Origin: a bacterium
GTDB taxonomy: Bacteria > Desulfobacterota > Binatia > HRBIN30 > CADEER01
Assembly: GCA_030430165.1 (NCBI GenBank)
Contig: JAUIGL010000003.1
Location: 114,911-178,910, forward strand
Direction: 5' to 3'
DNA length: 64,000 bases
In this document: piece after piece, positions 36,951 through 44,648 of the stretch
Position numbering within the stretch: the stretch's first letter is position 1
Layout of the letters: every line of letters begins with the position of its first letter
Translations under genes and position numbers: made by a program
Notes under the pieces: model-generated
What the model saw: the letters and a program-made list of their open reading frames with translations, nothing else
Database searches by the model: none
What the model was told of the DNA's origin: nothing

Positions 36951-38321
36951 CTACACCTTGCGGGGCAGTGCGATCTCCAACGTCTTGCCCGCGAAGCGGT
37001 GGCGGAACCCGGCGGGGCGAATCGGCAAGCTGATCTGGGTCGTGAAATCCGGCGGGAACGCCGGGGAAACCGCGGCGATGCGGCGAACGTTCTCGTCGGT
37101 CACCTTCCCCTTGACCGTCAGAGTCTTGTTGCTCAAGCCGATCTCGTAGTCGTAGTCGGGCATCTCGTCGCCGACACCGAGCTCGTCCTTGATCGCCGAG
37201 GGCGGCACGACGCGCGGAAACTCGAAGGTGACCATGCAGCCGTTGAGGTCCTCGCGCACGTGGTAGACGTCGCCGTAGCGCCGCTCGCGCTCCAGCTTCT
37301 CCCCGAAACGGGCGTCGGTGAAACCGTCCTGGCCGACGCCGCCCTGCGCTTCCGGTGCGCCGGCGAGGCCGACGATCGGCGCCGCCAGGGGAGCCAACGG
37401 CAGTCCGTACGCCGCCGCGCGGTAGACGACCTGGTCGGCCGGGGCGCCGCGGAAGCTCTCGCGCATGCGCCAGATCACCTCGATGCTGGCGAGGATCACG
37501 CCGAAGAAAAGGAGCCACTTGAGCTGGTTGCTGAACACCGAATACTGGAACACCACTGCCCCGATCGCCGCCAGCACCAGGGGGTAGACGAGCACGTTGT
37601 GCAGCGCGTTGAGACCGGTGGAGCCGGCGACCGAGAAAAACCGGCGGTCGGCGACCGCGCGCTCGATCTCTCGCTTCTGCCGATGCGGCAGGGCGCCGAG
37701 CAGCGGCTGCAGCAACGCGATCGCCAGCTTCGACGGGGAAGGCTTGGAAACCCAGCCGCTCTCGAGCTCCTGCGCCGCGGCGTCGAAGCTCATGTCGAGC
37801 TCGCCCGGAAAACGCTTCTCCTCGCGCTTCGCCGCAGCCGGTGGCGCAGAGATCGGCTTCTCGACCGGGCCGCCAGATGCCGCCGCCGCGGGGGCAGCGG
37901 GCGCGGCTGGTGCGGCCGCCGCCGGGGCAGCTGCGGGTGCCGCCGCGGCGTCGCCAGCTGCCGCCGCGGGCGCTTCGCCGTCGGCTCGGCCGGGACTGAA
38001 ACGCGACGGGAAATTGGCCGGGAAGTCGGTTCCCGGATGGAGCTCGCGGGCTCGCTGAATGAGAACCTCTTCGGACTCGGGGATCTCCGGGTTGGGGATG
38101 CAGACATCGACCGGACACACCGCCGCGCATGCTTCCTCGTCGTGAAACCCGACACATTCCGTGCACTTCTCCGGAACGATGTAGAAAACCTCATCCGACA
38201 GCGGCGGGTGCGTCTGGCCGTTGAACTCCCACTCCACCCCGCCTTGATAAATCGCGGTGTTGGGGCACTCGGGCTCGCACGCGCCACAGTTGATGCACTC
38301 CTCGGTGATCATCGTGGCCAT
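36951..38321 (-). CDS. Fusion: two-[4Fe-4S] ferredoxin, membrane segment, HSP20/CS-like domain
   Basis: This 456-residue protein is a rare combination. Residues 1-95 are a YfhL-like 2[4Fe-4S] ferredoxin with CINCGACEPECP and CTECVGF...CAAVCPVDVC. Residues about 112-165 are an Ala/Pro linker. Residues about 170-330 form a domain with Lys/Arg-rich helices and hydrophobic segments (near 243-290 and 318-335), which should anchor it in the membrane. The last about 110 residues (DVYHVREDLNGC to LEIALPRKV) look like an alpha-crystallin/HSP20 sandwich. A GAGGGGA precedes the ATG at 38321. It leads the long minus-strand directon with the KAS III genes. Electron transfer at a membrane with a chaperone-like tail is inferred. 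Confidence 0.75.
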   Translation of the reverse strand: MATMITEECINCGACEPECPNTAIYQGGVEWEFNGQTHPPLSDEVFYIVPEKCTECVGFHDEEACAAVCPVDVCIPNPEIPESEEVLIQRARELHPGTDFPANFPSRFSPGRADGEAPAAAAGDAAAAPAAAPAAAAPAAPAAPAAAASGGPVEKPISAPPAAAKREEKRFPGELDMSFDAAAQELESGWVSKPSPSKLAIALLQPLLGALPHRQKREIERAVADRRFFSVAGSTGLNALHNVLVYPLVLAAIGAVVFQYSVFSNQLKWLLFFGVILASIEVIWRMRESFRGAPADQVVYRAAAYGLPLAPLAAPIVGLAGAPEAQGGVGQDGFTDARFGEKLERERRYGDVYHVREDLNGCMVTFEFPRVVPPSAIKDELGVGDEMPDYDYEIGLSNKTLTVKGKVTDENVRRIAAVSPAFPPDFTTQISLPIRPAGFRHRFAGKTLEIALPRKV

Positions 38322-38486
38322 GGTCTACAATCCCCTCGCAAATCCTAGAGAAACAGAGTTGAAGTAGCGGTTTCGGGGTATGGATTCAATCCGCCGACGC
38401 TGGCAACCCGGCCGGGCAGCGGCACCGCTCGCCCAGTTGTGCCCGCCCATCGGCCAGGCGGCCGACGCGGCGCCCTGGCCATGGCC

Positions 38487-38906
38487 TCATTCGTCTTCCC
38501 AGCCATAGCCCCAGCGGAAGTGAAACGGCGTCCAGCCGACTCCGCCGACACGAACTGCGGCGAACCCCAGTGATGCGGCGAGGCTCGAATGCTCGGCGAC
38601 GCAGGCGCGCAACACCCGATCCGCCTCGAGCCGGTCCGCCGCACTGCCGCCGCACCAGTATTCGATGTCGTGGTCCACGCAACACCCCGCCCAGGCGCCG
38701 TTCGGCGATATCGAGCAGCCGTCCGTGCGGAACCCGGCCGGTGGAAGCTCGAGACCGCGCCGCAGCCAGCAGCGCAGGACCGCCTTCTGCTCGAGGGCCG
38801 CGGCGGCGCTCGAGTCGTCGCGGTAGGGCTGCAGGCGATGCTCGCGCAGCGTGCAGCCGCTCGCCAGAAAGGCGAACACCACCGCCCAGCGCCTCAGCTT
38901 TCGCAA
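38487..38906 (-). CDS. Phospholipase-A2-like lipoprotein
   Basis: The 139-residue protein starts at TTG 38906, five bases after an AGGA and inside the end of the Sel1 gene (13-base overlap). Residues 1-20 are a signal peptide ending in a lipobox (FLASGC). The core reads FRTDGCSISPNGAWAGCC, then VDHDIEYWCGG. The CCxxHDxxYxxGG pattern is the catalytic His-Asp block of secreted phospholipase A2. A Trp-rich tail (WTPFHFRWGYGWED) follows. It would hydrolyse phospholipids, or only bind them, at the outer membrane or periplasm. Confidence 0.65.
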   Translation of the reverse strand: MRKLRRWAVVFAFLASGCTLREHRLQPYRDDSSAAAALEQKAVLRCWLRRGLELPPAGFRTDGCSISPNGAWAGCCVDHDIEYWCGGSAADRLEADRVLRACVAEHSSLAASLGFAAVRVGGVGWTPFHFRWGYGWEDE

Positions 38907-39355
38907 CTGTCCTGGAGCTCGATCGCTCTTCGCAGCCACTTCGTTGCCTCGTCCATGTCCGGTGCCATTCCCGGCGCCCCGCCGAGAAAGAGCAGCCCGA
39001 GCTGGTGATTCGCCGCGCAGTCCTCCTGGATCGCCGCGCGTTCGAGCCAGTCGACGGCCGCGGCGAGGTTGCGCCGCACGTCGATCCCCATCAGGTACAT
39101 CATTCCCAAACGACGCTGGGCGGCGACGTCGCCGGCGATCGCCGACTCGTAGAGCTGGGTCGCAGGGCTGGTCCTCGCCTCCCCCTCGAGGGCGAGCGAT
39201 GCCGCCGCATCGATCGAATCCAACACCGCCCACTGCGCGCGCTCGGCGATCGTGCTGGGAGCCGACAAGCACCCCGCCATCGACAGCAGGCAGAGAACTG
39301 CGGCCAGCCAGCCGACCGACCGAGCACGCCGCACTCGTTCGCCGGTCGACCTCAT
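38894..39355 (-). CDS. Sel1-repeat lipoprotein
   Basis: The 153-residue protein starts at ATG 39355 and has a lipobox signal peptide (LCLLSMAGC, Cys near 29). Two Sel1-like TPR repeats follow: AAQRRLGMMYLMGIDVRRNLAAAVDWLERAA and a second unit ANHQLGLLFLGG...DEATKWLRRA. Such repeats mediate protein-protein contacts in the periplasm. It starts four bases after the DUF4056-like gene and overlaps the PLA2-like gene. Confidence 0.75.
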   Translation of the reverse strand: MRSTGERVRRARSVGWLAAVLCLLSMAGCLSAPSTIAERAQWAVLDSIDAAASLALEGEARTSPATQLYESAIAGDVAAQRRLGMMYLMGIDVRRNLAAAVDWLERAAIQEDCAANHQLGLLFLGGAPGMAPDMDEATKWLRRAIELQDSCES

Positions 39356-39359
39356 GGCC

Positions 39360-40628
39360 TCAGTCCGGCCGGTCGGCGCGCTCACCGAAGATCTCCGCAT
39401 TCTCCCGCCGCACGCGCGCGATCGCTGCCGCGAAGCCGCGATCGCTGAGCCAGCGCGCATCGGTTGCCGAACCGGCGATGCGCTCCGCGACTTGCGGCTC
39501 GATACGCACATCGAGCCGCACCAAGTCGTGCAACGGCACTCCTTCGATGTATTGGCGCCGCGTCAGCTGCGCCGCCGCTTCGTCGACACAGTGGCGCCGC
39601 ATCGACTCGCGCAGAGCCGCTGACTGAAGACGGCGCGGCACTCGCCAGGGAACCAGCAGAGGGCCGCCCTCGAAGTTGCGGCGAATCACGACCTCTCGTT
39701 CGGGCAGTCGGCGCGACGAATCCCACCACAGACCGTCCACCGCCGCCGCCGCCTCGCGAGTTCCCTGGCGCGGCAGCGCGCCGAGTCGTCGCAGCACCGC
39801 CTCGAGGGCGAAGTCCATGTTGCGACTGTACTGCAGCGGCGTATCCGCCCCACCGGCGCGAATGATCGCGCCCGCCATCTGGATGCCGACCATGTTGGAG
39901 TACAGGTCCTCCGGCGAAAACGCCGACGCCAACTCGGGGAACCCGCTGAACGCCGCCCAACCGAACCAGGTCGCGGTCTCGTGCCAGAGCGACAGCTGAA
40001 AGGCGACCCACTGGGCGAGCTCGACTGCCGCCTCGCGCCGACCCACGCGATCGAGGAGAGGCTCGGCAAGGGCGCTCACGTAGACGAATCGCGCCCCCGC
40101 CTCCTCGGGAAGCTCGATCACCCCGCCGGTGGCAAACAGCTCCTCCATCCGGCTGGCGAGAAACGCCGTCCAGTCAGCGTAGTCGCGAACGTGCGCGACA
40201 TCGACGAACCCACCGCGGCACGTGTAGACCAATCCGTTGGTCTCGGTCGACAGAAATCCGCCTTCCGTGTCGGTGGCGATCGCCAGCACGCCCGGATCGA
40301 AGATGTGCCTGCCGATCTCGCCGACTTCGACCACGTTGGCCAAGCGCACCCCCGGCACCGGAACCGCACCGAGCTTGACGCCGAGATCGAAGCCGAAAGC
40401 GCAACAGGGGCGGATGCCGCTCGGGGGTGCGAAGGTATCGCTGTCGAGATCACTGGCAGTCGACGCCCCGGCCAGGTCATCGAACATGCGCTCCATCCGC
40501 AGGTCGATCTCGTCGGCGCGGGTGAGGGGACCGGTTCCAGGGAAACCGGTCGCGCAGCCGCTGAGCGAGCCGAGCGAGACCAATACGACCGCGAGCGGCC
40601 ATGCGCGCCGTGCGATCCGCGCGCGCAT
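39360..40628 (-). CDS. DUF4056-like lipoprotein
   Basis: The 422-residue protein has a lipobox signal peptide (LGSLSGC, Cys near 24) and then RPCCAFGFDLGVKLGAVPVPG, VYTCRGGFVDVAHVRDYADW, LSLWHETATWFGW and FSPEDLYSNMVG. These blocks fit the DUF4056 family of unknown function as far as I can recall it. The HExxT-type WHETATW and the HVRD motif suggest a metal or catalytic site. The start shares a base with the FUN14 stop (TGATG). It is followed by Sel1 and PLA2-like lipoproteins. Confidence 0.6.
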   Translation of the reverse strand: MRARIARRAWPLAVVLVSLGSLSGCATGFPGTGPLTRADEIDLRMERMFDDLAGASTASDLDSDTFAPPSGIRPCCAFGFDLGVKLGAVPVPGVRLANVVEVGEIGRHIFDPGVLAIATDTEGGFLSTETNGLVYTCRGGFVDVAHVRDYADWTAFLASRMEELFATGGVIELPEEAGARFVYVSALAEPLLDRVGRREAAVELAQWVAFQLSLWHETATWFGWAAFSGFPELASAFSPEDLYSNMVGIQMAGAIIRAGGADTPLQYSRNMDFALEAVLRRLGALPRQGTREAAAAVDGLWWDSSRRLPEREVVIRRNFEGGPLLVPWRVPRRLQSAALRESMRRHCVDEAAAQLTRRQYIEGVPLHDLVRLDVRIEPQVAERIAGSATDARWLSDRGFAAAIARVRRENAEIFGERADRPD

Positions 40629-40951
40629 CAGCCGAGCTTGAACCCGATGGCGAAGCCGGCGACGAATCCGCCGCCCCAGGGGAGATTCGCGGTCAGAATC
40701 CGCCAGCCGTCCTCGGCCAAGGCGCGGCCCTGCTCGCTGTGCACGGCGCTCTCGGCCGACGTCTGCACGGCGATCCAGTCGACCTGGATCCACCCGAGAT
40801 GAGCCGCCACCTGGACGAGTACGAACGCAAGGCCGAGCAGCAGCGCCAGCATCTTGGTGAGCTTCTTCGCGGTATACCCGACGACGGCCCCCGCCAAGCC
40901 GCCAAACCCCAGGCCGGCCAAAGGCCCCGCCAGTTCACTGAGCTCCGGCAT
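40628..40951 (-). CDS. FUN14-family membrane protein
   Basis: The 107-residue protein opens with GPLAGLGFGGLAGAVVGYTAKKLTKMLALLLGLAFVLVQ, continues with GWIQVDWIAV and ends with NLPWGGGFVAGFAIGFKLG. Glycine-rich paired helices with this order are the bacterial FUN14 (PF04930) pattern. Its eukaryotic homologue FUNDC1 sits in the mitochondrial outer membrane and takes part in mitophagy; the bacterial role is unknown. It is the first gene of a four-gene overlapping operon with three lipoproteins. Confidence 0.85.
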   Translation of the reverse strand: MPELSELAGPLAGLGFGGLAGAVVGYTAKKLTKMLALLLGLAFVLVQVAAHLGWIQVDWIAVQTSAESAVHSEQGRALAEDGWRILTANLPWGGGFVAGFAIGFKLG

Positions 40952-41044
40952 CGGTCAAGTCCGCCAGATCGGGCGCTTCCTCGCAAGCCTAGCGGCCAGG
41001 CGCGCATATCTCGCGCACCTGAAGCTTGCTATCGTTGGCAGCGC

Positions 41045-42001
41045 ATGGGCGCGACGGTTTCGAGCACTCCCGGGTCGCGCAGCGCCGCGATCAAAGAGCG
41101 GGCGCTGTCGCTCGGCTTCGACGCGGTCGGGGTGTGCGACCTGTCGCCGATCGATCGCGACGCACTGTCGACCTGGCTGGCCGAGGGATACGCCGCCGGA
41201 ATGAGCTACATGGAGCGCCAGCGAGACCGGCGACGCGACCCGGCTCGGATCGTCGACGGAGCGCGCCGCGCCGTGGTCACCCTCGCCAGCTACTACACGC
41301 CGGGCACCGAGCCCCGAGCCGGCGCCAAGGTGGCGCGCTACGCGTGGAGCACCGACTACCACCAGGTCATCGGCGAGCGCTTGCAGCTTCTCGCCGAGGC
41401 GCTCGTCGATCTCGGAGCCGACCGCGCGGCAACGCGCGCCTACGTCGACGCCGGCCCGGTTCCCGAGCGCGAGCTCGCCAGCCGCGCCGGACTGGGATGG
41501 CTCGCCAAGAATACGATGCTGATCCACCCCGAGATCGGGTCGTACACCTTCGTCGGCTGCGTCTTCACCGATCTCGATCTCGCTTGCGACCGCCCCTTCC
41601 AGAGCGACCACTGCGGCAGCTGCCGCGCCTGCCTCGACGCCTGCCCGACCGGCGCCTTCCCGCAGCCCAGAGCGCTCGACGCGCGCCACTGCATCTCCTA
41701 CCTGACGATCGAGCATCGCGGCGACTTCGATGCCGCCCAGGCCGGTGAGATCGGCGACTGGCTGTTCGGATGCGACGTCTGCCAGGAAGTGTGCCCGTGG
41801 AACTCGAAATTCGCCACACCGCTGCGCATCGAAGACTTGCGGCCGCGACCCGAGCTGATGGCTCCCGACCTCGAACGAGTAAGCGAAATGTCGGAGGCTG
41901 ACTTCAGGCGACACTTCGCCGGCACCGCCTTCGAGCGGACCCGCCGACGCGGCCTGGCGAGAAACGCCGAAGCGGTTGCGAGGAACCGCGGGCGCGGGTA
42001 G
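41045..42001 (+). CDS. queG: Epoxyqueuosine reductase
   Basis: The 318-residue protein has an N-terminal cobalamin-binding region (FDAVGVCDLSP, SYYTPG, ARYAWSTDYH), RAGLGWLAKNTMLIHP, and two [4Fe-4S] motifs: CGSCRACLDACPTGAF, and CISY followed by CDVCQEVCPWN. It carries out the last step of queuosine formation on tRNA, epoxyqueuosine to queuosine. A start at ATG 41045 fits the family length. Its stop codon TAG (41999-42001) is the first three bases of a terminal inverted repeat of an inserted element, so the native C-terminus may be slightly altered. Confidence 0.93.
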   Translation: MGATVSSTPGSRSAAIKERALSLGFDAVGVCDLSPIDRDALSTWLAEGYAAGMSYMERQRDRRRDPARIVDGARRAVVTLASYYTPGTEPRAGAKVARYAWSTDYHQVIGERLQLLAEALVDLGADRAATRAYVDAGPVPERELASRAGLGWLAKNTMLIHPEIGSYTFVGCVFTDLDLACDRPFQSDHCGSCRACLDACPTGAFPQPRALDARHCISYLTIEHRGDFDAAQAGEIGDWLFGCDVCQEVCPWNSKFATPLRIEDLRPRPELMAPDLERVSEMSEADFRRHFAGTAFERTRRRGLARNAEAVARNRGRG

Positions 42002-42255
42002 TGGGTCAGTTTTGGACCTCCGGAACTAAACTGAGCCTCGCTGCGCTCGGTCATCCGAGGGTCCCTCACCCGGCCTCCGGCCGACCTCTCCCACAGGGAG
42101 AGGCATCTGAATTCCCTTCTCCCTGTGGGAGAAGGGCAGGATGAGGGTCCCTCGAATGGGGGCGAAGCCCCACCAATGTATCTTCGGAGCGTTCCAACAG
42201 ACCGATCGCCGTCAAAACGCTTCAGACGCTCTCTGAGTTTCAAACTGACCCACTA
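41999..42255. mobile_element. Small MITE-like element with 14-bp terminal inverted repeats
   Basis: TAGTGGGTCAGTTT (41999-42012) and AAACTGACCCACTA (42242-42255) are perfect inverted ends of a 257-base segment. Inside is a strong palindrome, ctcccacagggag at about 42090 against ctccctgtgggag at about 42119, and no coding frame. This is the structure of a non-autonomous element or REP-type cluster. A similar end (TAGTGGGCGAGTTT) recurs at 63797, next to a transposase start. The left end provides the queG stop codon. Confidence 0.65.
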
Positions 42256-42283
42256 CCCGGGCGGGGCTCCGGAAAGAAATGAT

Positions 42284-42342
42284 CTCGCGCAGAGGCGCGG
42301 AGAAAAGAAGGTACTCTCGGCGGCTCTGCGCCTGTGCGCGAG
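42284..42342. repeat. Imperfect 19-bp inverted repeat
   Basis: CTCGCGCAGAGGCGCGGAG (42284-42302) and CTCTGCGCCTGTGCGCGAG (42324-42342) are inverted with two mismatches and 21 bases between them. It resembles dispersed extragenic palindromes. It lies between the MITE-like element and the end of the NFACT-R gene and could act as that gene's terminator on the minus strand. Confidence 0.55.
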
Positions 42343-42361
42343 TCGATGTTCTTCTCTGAGG

Positions 42362-42790
42362 TTAGTCGTCGCTACCGTCCGGATCGCGCAAAGGCGCGGC
42401 CTGCACGCTGCGATAGCGGCGCAGGCTGACTTTGCCGGGCGCCCAGCCGCGCGGCTTGGAGACGTCGGCGCGACGGGCGACGTGCACCGCCGTGCGACCG
42501 CCGTTGCGGGCGCTGGAGTAGCCGACCGCCAAGGCCGCCGCGAAACGGACCGTGTCGCGCGGTAGCGTCGCCAGGTTGTCCGGGTTGCGAACCACGACAT
42601 GCGAACCCGGCCCGCTGGCGATGTGCAGCCAGAAATCGTTGGCCGCAGCGATTTTGAAGGTGAGCGTGTCGTTGTCGCGCGCCGACTTGCCGACCAGAAC
42701 CGCAAAGCCGTCGGGCGAGTCGAAACGCCGCGCCACCGCCTGGCCGTTCCAGACGCCCGCGTCGCGGTCGTGTTCCGCCGGCCCTGCCAT
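42362..42790 (-). CDS. Stand-alone NFACT-R (DUF814) RNA-binding domain protein
   Basis: The 142-residue protein carries FDSPDGFAVLVGKSARDND, NDFWLHIASGPGSHVVVR, then TVRFAAALAVGYSSAR and DVSKPRGWAPGKVSL. These correspond to the NFACT-R domain of RqcH/Rqc2/NEMF proteins, where WLH and SHVV are conserved. Full-length RqcH binds obstructed 50S subunits and recruits tRNA-Ala for Ala tailing. This protein lacks the N-terminal FbpA and coiled-coil parts. Small single-domain versions are known but their role is unclear. The start is ATG 42790. Confidence 0.8.
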   Translation of the reverse strand: MAGPAEHDRDAGVWNGQAVARRFDSPDGFAVLVGKSARDNDTLTFKIAAANDFWLHIASGPGSHVVVRNPDNLATLPRDTVRFAAALAVGYSSARNGGRTAVHVARRADVSKPRGWAPGKVSLRRYRSVQAAPLRDPDGSDD

Positions 42791-42800
42791 GACGCGGCGA

Positions 42801-43106
42801 TCAGTCGCGCTGCCCGACCAGGTACGCGGCGCCCTGCGGCCCGGCCACGGCGCTGTGCACCGTTCCACCCGGCAGCATCAACCGGTCCCCCGGCCCGAGC
42901 GCGTAATCGTCGCCGGCAACGCCGAAGGTCATCTGCCCACTGACGATCCACAAGCTCTCGTCGTGCTCGTGGCGATGCGGCTCGTACACGGTCCCGGCGG
43001 CATCGTTCCAGGAAAACACCTGATAGCCTTCGCTCTCCAAACGAGCGCGCAACTCCGCTTCGGTCGGGGCTTGGCTGTCGTTCCACTCGACGACCTCGAG
43101 GTCCAT
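42801..43106 (-). CDS. Cupin-domain protein
   Basis: The 101-residue protein has the cupin metal-binding pattern: EPHRHEHDESLWIVSGQMTF followed by LGPGDRLMLPGGTVHSA. The His and Glu residues can bind one metal ion. The remaining sequence is a small alpha-beta N-terminus with no family signature. No substrate is predicted. It lies 14 bases after the degenerate SDR gene and 10 bases before the NFACT-R gene, so the three may be one transcript. Confidence 0.8.
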   Translation of the reverse strand: MDLEVVEWNDSQAPTEAELRARLESEGYQVFSWNDAAGTVYEPHRHEHDESLWIVSGQMTFGVAGDDYALGPGDRLMLPGGTVHSAVAGPQGAAYLVGQRD

Positions 43107-43120
43107 TCCTCGCCTCCCAA

Positions 43121-43819
43121 CTACATCGCCGCGACGAGATGCCAGCCGGCACCATCGGCGCGCAAGATCGAGCCGCTCTCGAGATTGTTCGCCGAAGACG
43201 CGATGCGCAGAATCTGCATCGCCAGGCGGTCGCCGTGACCGCCCGAGCTGAGCAACCCGAAGACCTCGACCTGCTCGGCCGCAAGCTCCCGCGCCATCGC
43301 CCGCGTCAAATGCAACGCCGCCGCGCGCGGCGCCGCGGCAACCGTCGGAGCCACCAACACGCCGAAGTCGTCGATCACATTGACGATCACCGCCCGGTCG
43401 CTTTGCGAAAGGCCCGGCATGGCGCAGCGCAGCGTTTCGAAGATCGACCCGAGGTCGACGCGCAGCGCGTCGGCCCAGTCCACCGCGTTCAGCTCGGCGA
43501 GGGGAGCGCGGATGCTGGAGCCGCACAGATTGATCAGCAGGTCGACACGACCGAACTCGCCGATCGCAAAGGCCAGCGCCTCGTTGATCCCCGGCCCGTC
43601 GGCGACGTCGCAAACCGCCCCGTACACCGCCCGGCCCTCTTCCCGGTGTTGCCGCACCAGCGCCATCAGGGCGTCGCCGTCGACGTCGATCGCATAGACC
43701 TTGGCACCGGCGCGCGCCAGGCTCTCGACCACCGCGCGACCGTCGGAACCGGCGGCAGCGGTGACGCACGCCACGCGACCAGCCAGCGAGACGTCCTCAA
43801 CCAGCGAACCCTGTAACAC
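43121..43819 (-). CDS. SDR-fold protein with lost catalytic residues
   Basis: The 232-residue protein keeps the SDR order but lacks the key residues. The cofactor loop TGxxxGxG reads TAAAGSDG (20-27), NNAG reads NLCG (97-100), the catalytic Ser region reads NVIDDFG, and YxxxK is replaced by VAAAP at about 160-164. CDVADG and the C-terminal strand are retained. It is unlikely to be an active dehydrogenase and might bind ligands, regulate a partner or work in a heteromer with the intact SDR encoded directly upstream, which it overlaps by 23 bases. Confidence 0.7.
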   Translation of the reverse strand: MLQGSLVEDVSLAGRVACVTAAAGSDGRAVVESLARAGAKVYAIDVDGDALMALVRQHREEGRAVYGAVCDVADGPGINEALAFAIGEFGRVDLLINLCGSSIRAPLAELNAVDWADALRVDLGSIFETLRCAMPGLSQSDRAVIVNVIDDFGVLVAPTVAAAPRAAALHLTRAMARELAAEQVEVFGLLSSGGHGDRLAMQILRIASSANNLESGSILRADGAGWHLVAAM

Positions 43820-44636
43820 CAGTCCGCTCCGCGATCGTGCGGGACACGCGCGACATCATCGCGCGACGCACCCAACCGACGTAGCCCACGAACGAGCCGT
43901 AGCAAACGCTCGGGCTCGAGTATGCAGTCAGCGTCGGATGCTCGATGCAGGCGACCAAACCGTCGGCGACGGTCTGCGCCGACACCGGCTCCATCAATCC
44001 GGCCGGGCCGACCGCGCGGTCCGACATCGCCCGCGCTTCGGCCACCTTCGACTTCTCCACCGAGACTTCGTGCATCTCGGTGTCGATCACGCCCGGGTGG
44101 TACTCGGTGACGAAGACCTCGCTGCCCGCCCACTCGGCCTGCAGAGAACGCGTCCACCCGTGCATCGCCGCCTTGCTCGCCGAATAGGAGGCGAAGAACG
44201 GCACTCCGAGAAAACCGCCGGGCGAGCCGACGTTGATGACCAACCCGCCGTGCTGGCGCACCATCTGCGGGATCGCCCGCGACGTCGCCACCACCGCCGA
44301 GGTGAAGTTGACGTCGAGCATCCAGCGAAGATCCGCCTCCTCGAGCTCGCTCAGGCGACTCAACACCGACACTCCGGCGTTGTTGATGAGAACGTCGATC
44401 CGGCCGAAGTGCTCGATGGTCCGGTCGACCATCGCCTCGACTTGCGCCATGTCGGCGAGGTCGGTCTGCAGCGGCAGTGCGTCGCCCATCCGCGCGGCAT
44501 CCTCCTCCAATCGATCGATCCGGCGCGCCGCCATCGCCACCCGCGCGCCGGCCGCGTCGAGCGCGCGAGCGGTTGCACGGCCGATTCCAGCCGAAGCACC
44601 CGTAACCAGAACGACCGCGTCCTTCACCCGCATCAA
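43797..44636 (-). CDS. Short-chain dehydrogenase/reductase (intact)
   Basis: The 279-residue SDR has TGASAGIG (12-19), NNAGVS (near 85), NVGSPGGFLGVPF with the catalytic Ser, and YSASKAAMHGW with Tyr and Lys. The tail contains SMEPV-like LMEPVSAQTVADGLV and a membrane-like or hydrophobic C-terminus. It shares long identical stretches with the next gene upstream (GVP, GWTRSLQAEWAGSEV). The substrate is unknown. It lies 12 bases after that gene. Confidence 0.82.
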   Translation of the reverse strand: MMRVKDAVVLVTGASAGIGRATARALDAAGARVAMAARRIDRLEEDAARMGDALPLQTDLADMAQVEAMVDRTIEHFGRIDVLINNAGVSVLSRLSELEEADLRWMLDVNFTSAVVATSRAIPQMVRQHGGLVINVGSPGGFLGVPFFASYSASKAAMHGWTRSLQAEWAGSEVFVTEYHPGVIDTEMHEVSVEKSKVAEARAMSDRAVGPAGLMEPVSAQTVADGLVACIEHPTLTAYSSPSVCYGSFVGYVGWVRRAMMSRVSRTIAERTGVTGFAG

Positions 44637-44648
44637 ACGAACCTCCGG

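Noticed and set aside
42001..42361. Possible tRNA or small RNA in the gap after queG
   Set aside because: The pairing seen is explained by inverted repeats of an element and an extragenic palindrome; there is no cloverleaf.
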